In this document: piece by piece, positions 35,137 to 45,100 of the stretch
Numbering within the stretch: position 1 is the first letter of the stretch
How the letters are laid out: every line of letters begins with the position of its first letter
Origin: RH-AL1 sp965198495
GTDB taxonomy: Bacteria > Pseudomonadota > Alphaproteobacteria > Rhizobiales > Beijerinckiaceae
Assembly: GCA_965198495.1 (NCBI GenBank)
Contig: CBDAPL010000001.1
Location: 434,001 to 498,000 of the forward strand
Reading direction: 5' to 3'
Length of the DNA: 64,000 nt
Translations under genes and position numbers: made by a program
The notes under the pieces: generated by a model
The model's database searches: none
The model's input: the letters and a program-made list of their open reading frames with translations, nothing else
What the model was told of the DNA's origin: nothing

Positions 35137-36192
35137 TCAAACCTTCCGCACGAAGCCGAGGATGTCCTTCACGCTGTCCATCGTCTCGCGCGAGATAACC
35201 CGCGCTCGGTCGGCGCCATCCGCGAGGATGGCATCGATCGAGGTTGGATCGGCGGTGAGGCGTTTCATCTCGGTGCCAATCGGCCCGAGCGACGCGACGG
35301 CGCGCTCGACCAGCGCGGCTTTGAACGTCGAGAAGTTGGCATTGCCGTAGTCGCGCAGCACCTCGGCCTTGGTCTGGTTGTTCAGCGCGGCGAAGATGCC
35401 GACGAGGTTGTCGGCCTCGGGACGGCTGGCAAGCCCGGCGATCTCCGAAGGCAGCGGTTCGGGGTCGGTCTTGGCCTTGCGGATCTTGGAGGCGATCTGG
35501 TCGGCATCGTCCGACAGATTTATGCGCGAATTATCAGAGGGATCGGACTTCGACATCTTCTTCGAGCCGTCGCGCAGGCTCATCACCCTCGTCGCCGGAC
35601 CCTGGATCAGAGGCTCCGGCAGTGGGAAGAACGCGTCGCCAATCGCGCTGCGCCCGAGCCCGAGCTCGGCGATCGGTCCGGCAAAATCCAGGTTGAACTT
35701 CTGGGCGATGTCGCGGGCGAGTTCGAGGTGCTGCTTCTGGTCCTCGCCGACCGGCACATGCGTCGCGCGATAGGCCAGGATGTCGGCCGCCATCAGTACG
35801 GGATAGGCGTAGAGGCCGACCGAGGCCTGCTCGCGATCCTTGCCGGCCTTCTCCTTGAACTGCGTCATCCGGCTCATCCAGCCGATGCGGGCGACGCAGT
35901 TCAGCACCCAGGCGAGTTCGGCATGCTCGGCCACCTGGCTCTGGTTGAAGATGATGTGCCTGCCCGCGTCGACGCCGGCGGCGATGTAGGCGGCCGTCAC
36001 CTCGCGAATGCTCGCCTTCAGCAGCGCCGGATCCTGCGGCACGGTGATCGCGTGAAGATCGACGACGCAGAAGATGCAGTCGTGCGTGGCCTGCAGCTCG
36101 ACGAACTTCACGAGCGCGCCGAGATAATTGCCGAGATGCAGGTTGCCGGTCGGCTGCATGCCGGAGAAGACGCGTTGGGGAAAGGCGGTCAT
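35137..36192 (-). CDS. trpS: Tryptophan--tRNA ligase
   Basis: A class I aminoacyl-tRNA synthetase charging tRNA-Trp. The 351-residue protein has the HIGH-type motif in MQPTGNLHLGNYLGALVKFV. It also has VGLYAYPVLMAADILAYRAT and VPVGEDQKQHLELARDIAQK, and the KMSKS loop in LRDGSKKMSKSDPSDNSRIN. ATG 36192 is chosen; a TTG 6 nt upstream is also possible. It is the last gene of a same-strand run after frc, the antiporter and the PanE-like reductase, separated by 86 nt. The identification is secure. Confidence 0.96.
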   Translation of the reverse strand: MTAFPQRVFSGMQPTGNLHLGNYLGALVKFVELQATHDCIFCVVDLHAITVPQDPALLKASIREVTAAYIAAGVDAGRHIIFNQSQVAEHAELAWVLNCVARIGWMSRMTQFKEKAGKDREQASVGLYAYPVLMAADILAYRATHVPVGEDQKQHLELARDIAQKFNLDFAGPIAELGLGRSAIGDAFFPLPEPLIQGPATRVMSLRDGSKKMSKSDPSDNSRINLSDDADQIASKIRKAKTDPEPLPSEIAGLASRPEADNLVGIFAALNNQTKAEVLRDYGNANFSTFKAALVERAVASLGPIGTEMKRLTADPTSIDAILADGADRARVISRETMDSVKDILGFVRKV

Positions 36193-36278
36193 GAGCAAGA
36201 GGTCATTGGATCTGCGGGGCGCCTCACCTTCGAAAGGCGCCGCTTATTGCGCGCTCGGCGATCGATGACAAGCGCGGC

Positions 36279-37307
36279 TCAGGACGCCTTCGCCAGCGGC
36301 ACCGCCTGATCGAGTACCTCCTGCGGGAAGGTCGGGTAGAGCCCCTGCGCGCGGCCGAGCTGCTGCACCAGCGCGAGCACGCTGTCGAGCTGCGGCGTCG
36401 CCACCCCGACGGCGCGGCCGAGTTCCTGCACGGCGGTGACGAGCGCGTCGATCTCCAGAGGGCGGCCGCGCTCGAGGTCCTGCAGCATCGAGGTCTTGTG
36501 CGCGCCGACCTTGGCGGCACCGTTAATGCGGCGGTCGACGTCGACGCGAAACTTAACGCCGAGCTTTTCGCCGATCGCCTGGCCCTCAAGCATCATAAGG
36601 CGCGATAGCGCGCGCGTGCCAGGATCGGTGGCGACGACGTCGAGGGTGGCGCGGGTCAGCGCCGAAATCGGGTTGAAGCAGAGGTTACCCCAGAGCTTCA
36701 CCCAGATGTCGTCGCGGATGTCGTCGAACTCGCGCGGCTTGAGATTGCCGGCTGCGAAGGCCTCGATAAGCGCCTTGAGGCGCGGCGTCTTCTGGCGATT
36801 CGGCTCGCCGAGGCCGAACTGGTCGCCGTAGGTGTGCTTGATGATGCCCGGCGCGACGAGTTCGGTCGCGGGATAGACCGTGCAGCCGATCACCCGCTTC
36901 GGCCCGATCGCGTTCCACTGGCGGTCGCCCGGGTCGACGCTGGCGAGGCGCTTGTCGGCGTGCTCGCCCTCAAGCCCGTAGAAGTACCACCACGGCACGC
37001 CGTTCTGCGCGGTGACCACCATCGTCTCCGGTCCGAGCAGCGGCGCCATCGCCTCCGCCTGCTCCCAAGCCTGGTAGGCCTTGAGGCCGACGATCACCAC
37101 GTCCTGCTGGCCGAGCTCCGCGGGATCCTGGGCGGAGCGAATGTCGGCCCGCACTTCGTCATCGCCGATGTGCAGCGTGATCCCCTTCTCGCGGATCGCC
37201 GCGAGATGCGCGCCGCGCGCGATCACCGAGACATCGGCGCCGCCGCGCTTCAGCATGACGCCCATATAGCCACCGATAGCGCCGGCGCCGAAGATGCAGA
37301 TTTTCAT
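36279..37307 (-). CDS. panE: PanE/ApbA-family reductase, likely oxalyl-CoA reductase-type (PanE2)
   Basis: A 342-residue NADP-dependent reductase of the ketopantoate reductase family. It has MKICIFGAGAIGGYMGVMLK, then VVIVGLKAYQAWEQAEAMAP and MVVTAQNGVPWWYFYG. The catalytic-type Lys lies in VKLWGNLCFNPISALTRATL and the C-terminal helix carries GAHKTSMLQDLERGRPLEID. It is longer than typical PanE of about 300 residues. Its neighbours are an oxalate/formate antiporter and formyl-CoA transferase. In Methylobacterium extorquens a PanE paralogue (PanE2) reduces oxalyl-CoA to glyoxylate, so that role is a good inference. Ketopantoate reduction for pantothenate remains the alternative. Confidence 0.85.
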   Translation of the reverse strand: MKICIFGAGAIGGYMGVMLKRGGADVSVIARGAHLAAIREKGITLHIGDDEVRADIRSAQDPAELGQQDVVIVGLKAYQAWEQAEAMAPLLGPETMVVTAQNGVPWWYFYGLEGEHADKRLASVDPGDRQWNAIGPKRVIGCTVYPATELVAPGIIKHTYGDQFGLGEPNRQKTPRLKALIEAFAAGNLKPREFDDIRDDIWVKLWGNLCFNPISALTRATLDVVATDPGTRALSRLMMLEGQAIGEKLGVKFRVDVDRRINGAAKVGAHKTSMLQDLERGRPLEIDALVTAVQELGRAVGVATPQLDSVLALVQQLGRAQGLYPTFPQEVLDQAVPLAKAS

Positions 37308-37347
37308 TGTCGTGTCCCGTGGCGCAGCGCGCGTGATGATTGGACCG

Positions 37348-38691
37348 CTATGGTCGAGCGAGTTCAGGGTTTATCGCCGGTTTGGCGAGCGGCGGCACCG
37401 CGATCTTGGGCCGCGTGCTGTCGATAAAGGCGAGACGCATGGGCTTGAGAAGGAAAAGGGCGACCAGCGCCGCGCCGGCGTTGAGGCAGACAGCGACAAT
37501 GAAGACGGCATGCCATCCCTGCGCCTTCGCGAGAACGCTGGCGAATGGGACGAGCAGCGCGGCCATGCCTTTGGCGGTGTAAAGCATTCCGGCGTTGGTG
37601 GTGGCGAATTTCGAACCGAACGTGTCGCCGCAGGTCGCGGGAAACAGACTGTAGATCTCGCCGAAGACGCCGAAGAACACCGCCGAGGCTAGGACGAAGA
37701 CGATAGGCTGCGCGCCGTAGAAGGCGAGCAGCAGCAGCATGAGCGCGGCGATAGAGAAGGCGATGCCCATCGTGTGCTCGCGGCCGATGCGATCGGAGAT
37801 GAAGCCAAAGAGAGGGCGGCCGAAGCCGTCGAGGATGCGGTCGAGCGAGATCGCGAAGGTCAGCGCCGCCATAGTGAAACCGGCGATCGAAACCGGGGTG
37901 CCGGCGATGCCGAAGTCCTTGGCGATGGGTCCGATCTGCGCCGCCGTCATCAGGCCGCCCGCGGCGACCATCACGAAGGCGACGTAGAGAACCCAGAACA
38001 CCGGCTGACGCAGCACGGCGCGCGGCTCGAAGCTGATGCCACTCTGCGGGATTGCCAACCGCTTCTTACCGGCGGGTCCGCTGTAGTTCGGCCGCTGGAT
38101 GAACATGGCCAACATCGCGACGACAAGGCCCTGGCCTATGCCGAAGACCAGGAAGGCATGCTCGTATCCGTCCGCCTTGATCATCGCGGCGATCGGCACC
38201 ACGGTGATCGCCGCGCCGGCGCCGAAGCCGGCCGCGGTCGCGCCCGCCGCGAGACCGCGCTTGTCGGGAAACCATTTCAGCGCACTGCCGACGCAGGTGC
38301 CGTAGACGCAACCGGCGCCGACGCCGCCGACCACCGCGCCGAAATAGAGCATGCTCAGCGAGGCGGCCGCGGAGTTGATGACCCAGGCCGTGCCGATCAG
38401 CGCAGCGCCGATGATGATGACGGGGCGCGGCCCGAAGCGATCGACGAACCAAGCCTCGATCGGGACGAGCCAGGTCTCCGTGACGACGAAGATCGTGAAG
38501 GCGATCTGCACATCCGCCCGCAGCCAGTGATGCTTGACGGCGATCGGGTCGACGAACAGCGTCCAGCCGTATTGCAGGTTGGCGATCATCGCCATGCAGA
38601 CGACGCCGATGGCAAGCTGCACCCAGCGGTTGGGCGGGAGCGCCGCGGTCGACAGGATCGCGACGTCCGGAATACCGGCCGGGTCTCGCAT
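37348..38691 (-). CDS. oxlT: Oxalate/formate MFS antiporter (OxlT-like)
   Basis: A 12-helix MFS carrier of about 447 residues. Hallmarks are AIGVVCMAMIANLQYGWTLF, FVVTETWLVPIEAWFVDRFG, then YGTCVGSALKWFPDKRGLAA and RILDGFGRPLFGFISDRIGR. These match the oxalate:formate antiporter group of Oxalobacter OxlT and its alphaproteobacterial relatives. ATG 38691 is chosen because GAGGAGGAAAG lies directly upstream; the frame continues to 38745. It sits between the CoA-transferase (71 nt) and the panE-like gene (40 nt), implying one transcript for oxalate handling. Confidence 0.87.
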   Translation of the reverse strand: MRDPAGIPDVAILSTAALPPNRWVQLAIGVVCMAMIANLQYGWTLFVDPIAVKHHWLRADVQIAFTIFVVTETWLVPIEAWFVDRFGPRPVIIIGAALIGTAWVINSAAASLSMLYFGAVVGGVGAGCVYGTCVGSALKWFPDKRGLAAGATAAGFGAGAAITVVPIAAMIKADGYEHAFLVFGIGQGLVVAMLAMFIQRPNYSGPAGKKRLAIPQSGISFEPRAVLRQPVFWVLYVAFVMVAAGGLMTAAQIGPIAKDFGIAGTPVSIAGFTMAALTFAISLDRILDGFGRPLFGFISDRIGREHTMGIAFSIAALMLLLLAFYGAQPIVFVLASAVFFGVFGEIYSLFPATCGDTFGSKFATTNAGMLYTAKGMAALLVPFASVLAKAQGWHAVFIVAVCLNAGAALVALFLLKPMRLAFIDSTRPKIAVPPLAKPAINPELARP

Positions 38692-38762
38692 GGGGCTTTC
38701 CTCCTCGACCGCTCGGCTCATGATCGGCCGGGCTTTGGTCGTCACGCTTTACCGAGGGTCGG

Positions 38763-40040
38763 CTACTCCGCCGCCTGCCGCACCGGCGGCGACAAAGCCC
38801 CGGAATCGTGCGTGGCGGCGATCCTGGCGGCGTCGAAGCCGAGCACGTCGCGCAGGATCTCGTCGGTATGTTCGCCGAGCAGCGGCGAACGAAACACCTC
38901 GCTACGCGAGTCCGACATCTTGATCGGGTTGCCGACGCTGAGGTAGGCGCCGCGATCGGGGTGATCGACCTCCACAACCGTCCCTGTTTCACGAAGCGAC
39001 ATGTCGTCGGCGATCTCCTTCATCGAGAGGATCGGACCGCAGGGAATGTCGAGCGGATTGCAGATATCCATGACCTCGAACTTCGTCTTGGTCTTGGTCC
39101 AGCCCTCGATTGTGTCGAAGATGAAGGTGAGCTTGTCGAGCCGCGCCTCCGGCTTGGCGAAGCCCGGATCGGTCTTCCATTCCGGCTTGCCGATCACGTC
39201 GCAGATCTTCGTCCAGACCGGAGCTTGCGTGATGAAGTAGATGTAGGCGTTGGGGTCGTGCTCGTAGCCTTTGCACTTGAGGATCCAGCCCGGCTGACCG
39301 CCGCCCGAGGCGTTGCCGGCGCGCGGCACCGCCTCGCCAAATGCTCTGCCCTCGCCGAACTGCGGATATTCCTTCATCGGCCCGTGGTCCATCCGCTGCT
39401 GGTCGCGCAGTTTCACGCGGCAGAGGTTCAGCACCGCGTCCTGCATGGCGATCTGTACGCGCTGGCCTCGCCCGGTCGTGGTGCGCTGGTAAAGCGCCGT
39501 GACGATGCCGAGCGCGAGGTGCAGGCCGGAGCCGCTGTCGCCGATCTGCGCGCCGGTGACGGTCGGCGGCCCGTCCTCGAAGCCGGTGGTGGAAGCCGAG
39601 CCGCCGGCGCACTGCGCGACGTTCTCGTAGACCTTGCAATCCTCGAACGGACCCGGCCCGAAGCCCTTGATCGAGGCCACGATCATCTTGGGGTTGATCT
39701 GCTGGATCTTCTCCCAGGGAAAGCCCATCCGGTCGAGCACGCCGGGGCCGAAGTTCTCGACGAGCACGTCGCAGGCGCGGATCAGGTCCTCGAGCACCGT
39801 CTTGCCGATGGCGTTCTTGGTGTCGAGCGTGATCGAGCGCTTGTTGTGGTTCAGCATCGTGAAATAGAGGCTGTCGACGCGGGGTATGTCTCGCAACTGG
39901 CCGCGCGTGATGTCGCCGATGCCCGGACGCTCGACCTTGATCACATCGGCGCCGAACCAGGCGAGAAGCTGCGTGCAGGTCGGGCCCGATTGCACATGCG
40001 TGAAATCGAGGATGCGCACCCCATCCAGAGCCTTACCCAT
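38763..40040 (-). CDS. frc: Formyl-CoA:oxalate CoA-transferase
   Basis: A class III CoA-transferase that moves CoA from formyl-CoA to oxalate. The 425-residue product begins MGKALDGVRILDFTHVQSGP and has LLAWFGADVIKVERPGIGD. VENFGPGVLDRMGFPWEKIQ and the catalytic Asp168 in VTGAQIGDSGSGLHLALGIV are present, with the glycine loop NASGGGQPGWILKCKGYE. These agree with true Frc rather than generic CaiB enzymes. ATG 40040 matches the family start and has GAGGG 9 nt upstream. The next gene downstream is the oxalate/formate antiporter. No oxalyl-CoA decarboxylase (oxc) is present in the window, favouring assimilation via reduction of oxalyl-CoA. Confidence 0.92.
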   Translation of the reverse strand: MGKALDGVRILDFTHVQSGPTCTQLLAWFGADVIKVERPGIGDITRGQLRDIPRVDSLYFTMLNHNKRSITLDTKNAIGKTVLEDLIRACDVLVENFGPGVLDRMGFPWEKIQQINPKMIVASIKGFGPGPFEDCKVYENVAQCAGGSASTTGFEDGPPTVTGAQIGDSGSGLHLALGIVTALYQRTTTGRGQRVQIAMQDAVLNLCRVKLRDQQRMDHGPMKEYPQFGEGRAFGEAVPRAGNASGGGQPGWILKCKGYEHDPNAYIYFITQAPVWTKICDVIGKPEWKTDPGFAKPEARLDKLTFIFDTIEGWTKTKTKFEVMDICNPLDIPCGPILSMKEIADDMSLRETGTVVEVDHPDRGAYLSVGNPIKMSDSRSEVFRSPLLGEHTDEILRDVLGFDAARIAATHDSGALSPPVRQAAE

Positions 40041-40353
40041 CGCGTCCATCCCTCTTCGTCGATCTTGCGTTCGCGCGTCCTATGGAGAACGTGCGCTTTC
40101 GTCGCGTTTCCGCGGCGGATGGGTGACACGCGCGCCTTCGACATGTCAACGAGGCTGAGGACAGAGAGCGCGACGCGTCCCGGCGGTCGCTCGACGTGTG
40201 GACCTCGACTCGATTGGCGTTTTTGCGTCACGAAGCGTCACGCGTGAGGATCCTGGAACAGTGCGCCGACGGAATATCTCGATATGACCGTGGCTTAGCT
40301 GAAACGTCAAGCGCGACGCGCCGAGCGATGGCATGAACCGAGTGGAGGGAATG
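40041..40353. other. Divergent intergenic region between frc and the FAH-family gene
   Basis: This 313-nt gap must hold both promoters. GCGTCACG is directly repeated at 40225-40232 and 40235-40242, and the second copy runs into the 10-bp palindrome TCACGCGTGA (40238-40247). This is a plausible regulator site. No small gene is supported. Confidence 0.5.
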
Positions 40354-41133
40354 ATGACGCTTTGGGTGCGCTTTTCGAAGCGAGGCCAAGTCGGTTTCGG
40401 CACGCTCGAGGGCGAGACGATCCACGTCCACGCCGGGGCGATGTTCGACGCCCCAGTGCCGACGGCCGAGACCGTCGCGCTCGCCGAGGTCGCGTTGCTG
40501 CGACCCTGCCAGCCCTCCAAGATGCTGGGCCTGTGGAACAACTTCCACGCGCTGGCCCAGAAGATCCAGTCGCCCGTCCCGGAGGAGCCGCTCTACTTCA
40601 TCAAGAACCCGGTCGCCTTCGCCGACCCCGGCGCCACCGTGCGACGGCCGCGAGGCTACGACGGCAAGATCGTCTACGAGGGCGAACTCGGCATCGTTGT
40701 CGGCAAGCGCGTGCGCGACGCCTCGGACGCGGAGGCCGCCGCCGCGATCTTCGGCTACACGTGCGTGAACGACATCACCGCGCTTGACATCATCGCGCGC
40801 GACAAGACCTTCGCACAATGGACCCGCGCCAAGGGTTTCGACGGCTTCGGCCCTTTCGGCCCGGCGATCGCCACTGGCCTCGACCCTAAGGCACTGCGCG
40901 TGCGCACCATCCTCAACGGCGACGAGCGGCAGAACTATTCGATCGGCGACATGGTGTTCACCGCCGAGGAACTCGTCGGCCGCATCTCGCGCGACATGAC
41001 GCTCGAGCCGGGTGACATCATATCCTGCGGCACCTCCATCGGCGTCGGCACGATGAAGGCGGCGGAAAACACGATCGAGATCGCGATCGACGGCATTGGC
41101 AGCCTGCGCAACACCTTCGCGCAGGCGGTGTAG
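40354..41133 (+). CDS. Fumarylacetoacetate hydrolase family protein
   Basis: A 259-residue FAH-fold enzyme that cleaves, hydrates or decarboxylates beta-diketo or 2-oxo acids with a divalent metal. It shows the core LYFIKNPVAFADPGATVRRP and the metal-binding acids in IVYEGELGIVVGKRVRD and FGYTCVNDITALDIIARDKT. The C-terminal lid ISRDMTLEPGDIISCGTSIG also matches. Two ATGs lie at 40351 and 40354; the second has GGAGGGA at the better distance. It is divergent from frc. The substrate is unknown; oxaloacetate decarboxylase-type and 2-keto-4-pentenoate hydratase-type activities both occur in this family. Confidence 0.88.
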   Translation: MTLWVRFSKRGQVGFGTLEGETIHVHAGAMFDAPVPTAETVALAEVALLRPCQPSKMLGLWNNFHALAQKIQSPVPEEPLYFIKNPVAFADPGATVRRPRGYDGKIVYEGELGIVVGKRVRDASDAEAAAAIFGYTCVNDITALDIIARDKTFAQWTRAKGFDGFGPFGPAIATGLDPKALRVRTILNGDERQNYSIGDMVFTAEELVGRISRDMTLEPGDIISCGTSIGVGTMKAAENTIEIAIDGIGSLRNTFAQAV

Positions 41134-41172
41134 CGTTCGCGAGGGGCGGTGCTCTTCATGGTAGGTTCGCTA

Positions 41173-41832
41173 TCAGTGCAGAACATCCGCCACATCCGCC
41201 ACATCCGCGCGGCTGCGCGCCAGCGCGGTGACGCTCGCGCCGAGCCCGTAGAACGCCAGCAGGAAAATCACGTCGACGCGCGTGACCTGCACGTAGCCGA
41301 TCCGCGAAGGATCAAGGAAGAAGTACGGGTAGCCTTGGCCTAACGCACCGCCGATCACCGTCGCCACGAGGTAGAAGGCGGGATAGATCAGCAGCAAGGC
41401 CGGATCGCGCCAGCGCATGCCGTGTTTGGGCGCGAAGCCGATCCAGAACAGCAGGGTGAGCACCGGCAAGATATCGTGCATCATCATGTCGGTCAGGAAC
41501 TGCAGCCCACGCGGCGACCATTGCGAGCGCAGCAGCGCCTCATAGGTGACGCAGACCACGATCGCGTAGACGAGCGCGAAGGCATAGGCCCGCGCCGGCG
41601 GCAGCGCCACGCCACGCCACAGGCCGACCGCCGTCATGCTCATCAGCACGGCGATGCCGAGATTGGTGAGGATCGTGAAATAGCGGATGTAGAGGTAGAA
41701 GGCTTGAACGAGGCCGTAGCCGTCGGCCATGGAAATGCGCATCGCCCGGACAAAGTCCGTGCCGAGAGCCAGCCAGGCGAGGACGGCGATGATCGCCGCA
41801 AAGGTCGCTCCGAGCCTCGTGCAAGCCGTCAT
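41173..41832 (-). CDS. Pr6Pr family membrane protein
   Basis: A 219-residue integral membrane protein with six predicted helices of the Pr6Pr (FAR-17a/AIG1-like) family. Typical segments are YIRYFTILTNLGIAVLMSMT, then MMHDILPVLTLLFWIGFAPK, ALLLIYPAFYLVATVIGGAL and YPYFFLDPSRIGYVQVTRVD. AGGTGGG lies just before ATG 41832. A 9-bp in-frame repeat near the 3' end gives the tail ADVADVADV. The function of this family in bacteria is not established. A 10-bp palindrome GCCAATTGGC lies 17 nt upstream of the start. Confidence 0.8.
   Translation of the reverse strand: MTACTRLGATFAAIIAVLAWLALGTDFVRAMRISMADGYGLVQAFYLYIRYFTILTNLGIAVLMSMTAVGLWRGVALPPARAYAFALVYAIVVCVTYEALLRSQWSPRGLQFLTDMMMHDILPVLTLLFWIGFAPKHGMRWRDPALLLIYPAFYLVATVIGGALGQGYPYFFLDPSRIGYVQVTRVDVIFLLAFYGLGASVTALARSRADVADVADVLH
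41183..41208. repeat. Short tandem repeat, 9-bp unit, about 2.9 copies
   Basis: ACATCCGCC is repeated head to tail inside the 3' end of the Pr6Pr gene, so copy changes would keep the reading frame and only alter the DVA tail. Confidence 0.75.
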
Positions 41833-42177
41833 GTCCCACCTGCTTATTGCCAATTGGCTAGCGTGCCGGACGACGTTTGACAACGATGAGGCGGCTACAC
41901 GGTGATCGGCGAACGCGTTGCGGCTGCAACAGCCTCGCGGGTGCCGCGATGCGGTTCTTGCGTCGAACAAACGGTGACTCAGAATAAACAGCGATTCGGG
42001 CGCGGTTCGTTCCGTCTGCGTTCGGAATATGAAGATCGCAGCGCGCGACCGTTCCGATGTGGTACATGAGCACAGAGCGCCCGCGCGAAGATTGCGCGCG
42101 CGCTACAACGACGTAGGTTAAGGAAACCGCGTCCGCGCCATGACGCGCGTTCACGCCCGAGGCCTGCCGCGAGCCTG
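41833..42177. other. Divergent intergenic region, Pr6Pr gene and helicase
   Basis: This 345-nt gap holds the palindrome GCCAATTGGC (41849-41858) and a small hairpin GTTGC-GGCT-GCAAC, presumably near the two promoters. No gene is supported. Confidence 0.5.
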
Positions 42178-45100
42178 ATGAACCTCCCGTTTTCCGCCGC
42201 CAGCCCGTCCACGCCGAGAGAGCGCCCGCGCGTGACGCTCGTGCTCGGACCCACCAATACCGGCAAGACCCATTTTGCGATCGAGCGCATGCTGGCGCAT
42301 CGCAGCGGCATGATCGGGCTGCCGCTGCGCCTGCTCGCCCGCGAGGTCTACAGCCGCGTCGTCGAGAAGGTCGGCGCCGAGGCTGTCGCGCTGATCACCG
42401 GCGAGGAGAAGATCAAGCCGAAAAGCCCGCGCTATTGGATCTGCACGGTCGAGGCGATGCCGCGCGACCTCGACCTCGGCTTCGTCGCCATAGACGAGAT
42501 CCAGCTCGCCGCCGATCTCGACCGCGGCCACACGTTCACCGACCGCATCCTCAACCGCCGCGGACTCGACGAGACGCTGCTGATCGGCGCGCAGACGATG
42601 GAACGGGCGCTGCTCGACCTGCTGCCGGACGCCTACGTCATCACCCGCCCGCGCTTGTCGAAACTCTCCTTCGCAGGCGAGAAGAAAATTTCCCGCCTGC
42701 CGCCGCGCAGCGCGATCGTGGCCTTCTCGGCCGAGGAGGTCTACGCCATCGCCGAATGGATTCGCCGCCAGCGCGGCGGCGCGGCGGTGGTGCTGGGCGC
42801 CTTGTCGCCGCGCACCCGCAACGCGCAGATCGACATGTACCAGGCGGGCGACGTCGACTACATTGTCGCCACCGACGCGATCGGCATGGGACTCAACCTC
42901 GATGTCGACCACATCGCCTTCGCCGGCGATCGCAAGTACGATGGTTGGCACTACCGCCGGCTGAACCCGGCCGAGTTCGGTCAGATCTCCGGCCGCGCCG
43001 GGCGCCACCTGCGCGACGGGACGTTCGGCACGACTGGGCGCTGCCCACCGTTCGACAACGAACTCGTCGAGATGCTGGAGGACCACCGCTTCGAGCGGGT
43101 GCGCATGCTGCAATGGCGCAACGCCGAACTCGACGTCTCCTCCGTCGAGACCCTGACCGCTACGCTAGACCGGCTGCCAGGCGAGCCGGGCCTCACCCGT
43201 GCGCCCATGGCGCAGGACCAGATCGCCCTTGATATCGCCTCGCGCGATCCAGAGGTGCGCAAGGTCGCGCGCAACAAGGGCGATGTCGCGCGGCTCTGGG
43301 AATGCTGCCAGATTCCCGATTATCGCAAGCTGTCGCCGTCGGCGCATTCCGAACTGGTGCTGTCGGTCTACCAATTCGTCGTGCGCAACGGCCGCATTCC
43401 CGACGATTGGTTCGCACGTCATATCGACGCGCTCGATCGGATCGAGGGCGAGATCGACACGTTATCGGCGCGGATCGCTCAGGTACGGACCTGGACCTAC
43501 ATCGCGAACCGGCCGGATTGGCTGCGCGATCCAGAGCATTGGCAGGGCGTGACGCGTCGGGTAGAGGACACGCTGTCGGACGCGCTGCACGCGCGACTGG
43601 CTTTACGATTCGTCGATCGCCGGACCAGCGTCCTGCGGCGGCGGCTACGAGAGAACGCGATCATGGAAGCCGAAATCACCTCCAGCGGCGACGTGGTGGT
43701 CGAAGGCCAACACGTCGGCCAACTCAACGGCTTCCGCTTCACCTCTGACCCGCAAGCGGCGGGCGAGGAGGCCAAGACGCTGAATGCCGCCGCGCAGAAG
43801 GCGCTGGCCTCGGAGATCGACGGCCGCGCCACGCGCGTCAGCGAGGCGGTCGACGAGGCCTTCGTGCTTGCCAACGACGGGCTGATCCGCTGGCTCGGCG
43901 AACCGGTCGGCCGCATCACCGCAGGGCCGCACATTCTGGAACCGCACGTGCGGGTCATCGCCGACGAACAGCTGACTGGCCCGGCACTCGAGATGGTGCA
44001 GCGCCGCCTCGATCTGTGGATGAGCCAGCACGTCAAGAAGCTGCTCGGCCCTTTGAAGGAGCTCGAGACCGGTGAGGGCATCGAAGGAATCGCGCGGGGC
44101 ATCGCCTTCCAGATCGGCGAGGCGCTCGGCGTTCTCGAGCGCTCGAAGGTCGCCGAGGAACTGAAGACGCTGCCGCAGGAGGCGCGCGCCGCGCTGCGCA
44201 AGCTTGGCGTCCGTTTCGGCGCCTACCACCTTTACCTGCCCGCGCTCGTGAAGCCGGCGCCGCGCGCCCTCTCCGCGCAGCTTTGGGCGCTCAAGAACGG
44301 CGGCGTCGACGGGGTGAAGGGCCTCGACGAGGTTCCGCACCTGGCGTCTTCCGGCCGCACCAGCTTCGTCGCCGACCAGGCCGTGCCGAAGGGGTTCTAT
44401 CGCGCCGCCGGCTTTAGGGTGTGCGGCGAGCGCGCGGTACGTGTCGACATTCTCGAGCGACTCGCCGACCTTATTCGGCCGGCCATCGCCTATCGCCCCG
44501 GCACCACGCCGGGCGATCCGCCGGCCGGGAGCGCCGACAGCGACGGCTTCGTCGTGACTGTCGGCATGACGTCCCTTGCCGGCTGCTCCGGCGAGGCGTT
44601 CGGCTCGATCCTCAAGTCGCTGGGTTACGTGCTCGACCGCCGCGCCGGGCCGCCGATCACCGTGCCACTTGTGCCCAAGGCCGCGACGGAACCGATGCGG
44701 CTGCCTGCCGAGACGCCGGACGTTGGCGCGACGGACGCCACGAACGCGGTTTCCGCGGAGACGCGGACGAATGCCGCGGCCGCGGTCGAGGCGGTGGCCT
44801 CTGCCGAACCGGAATCCGTACAGAGCGAGCTTGAAAGCCGGGTCAGCTTGGCCCGCCAGAGCGAGCTGATCGCCGCCGCGCTGGAAGGCGGCGCGCTGGA
44901 GGCGATCGAGCCGCTACCGGCAAGCATCGAGGCGCGTGCGCCCGCGCACGACGAGCCGGTCCACCACGAGCCGGTCCAAGAGCAGCCGGTCCAAGAGCAG
45001 CCGGGCCAAGAGCAGCCGGCTCACTTCGAGTCGGCGAAAGAGACGCCGCTCGCGGCACATGACGAGGACGCGCCCCGAGCGCCAATCGCGACGCACGCCG

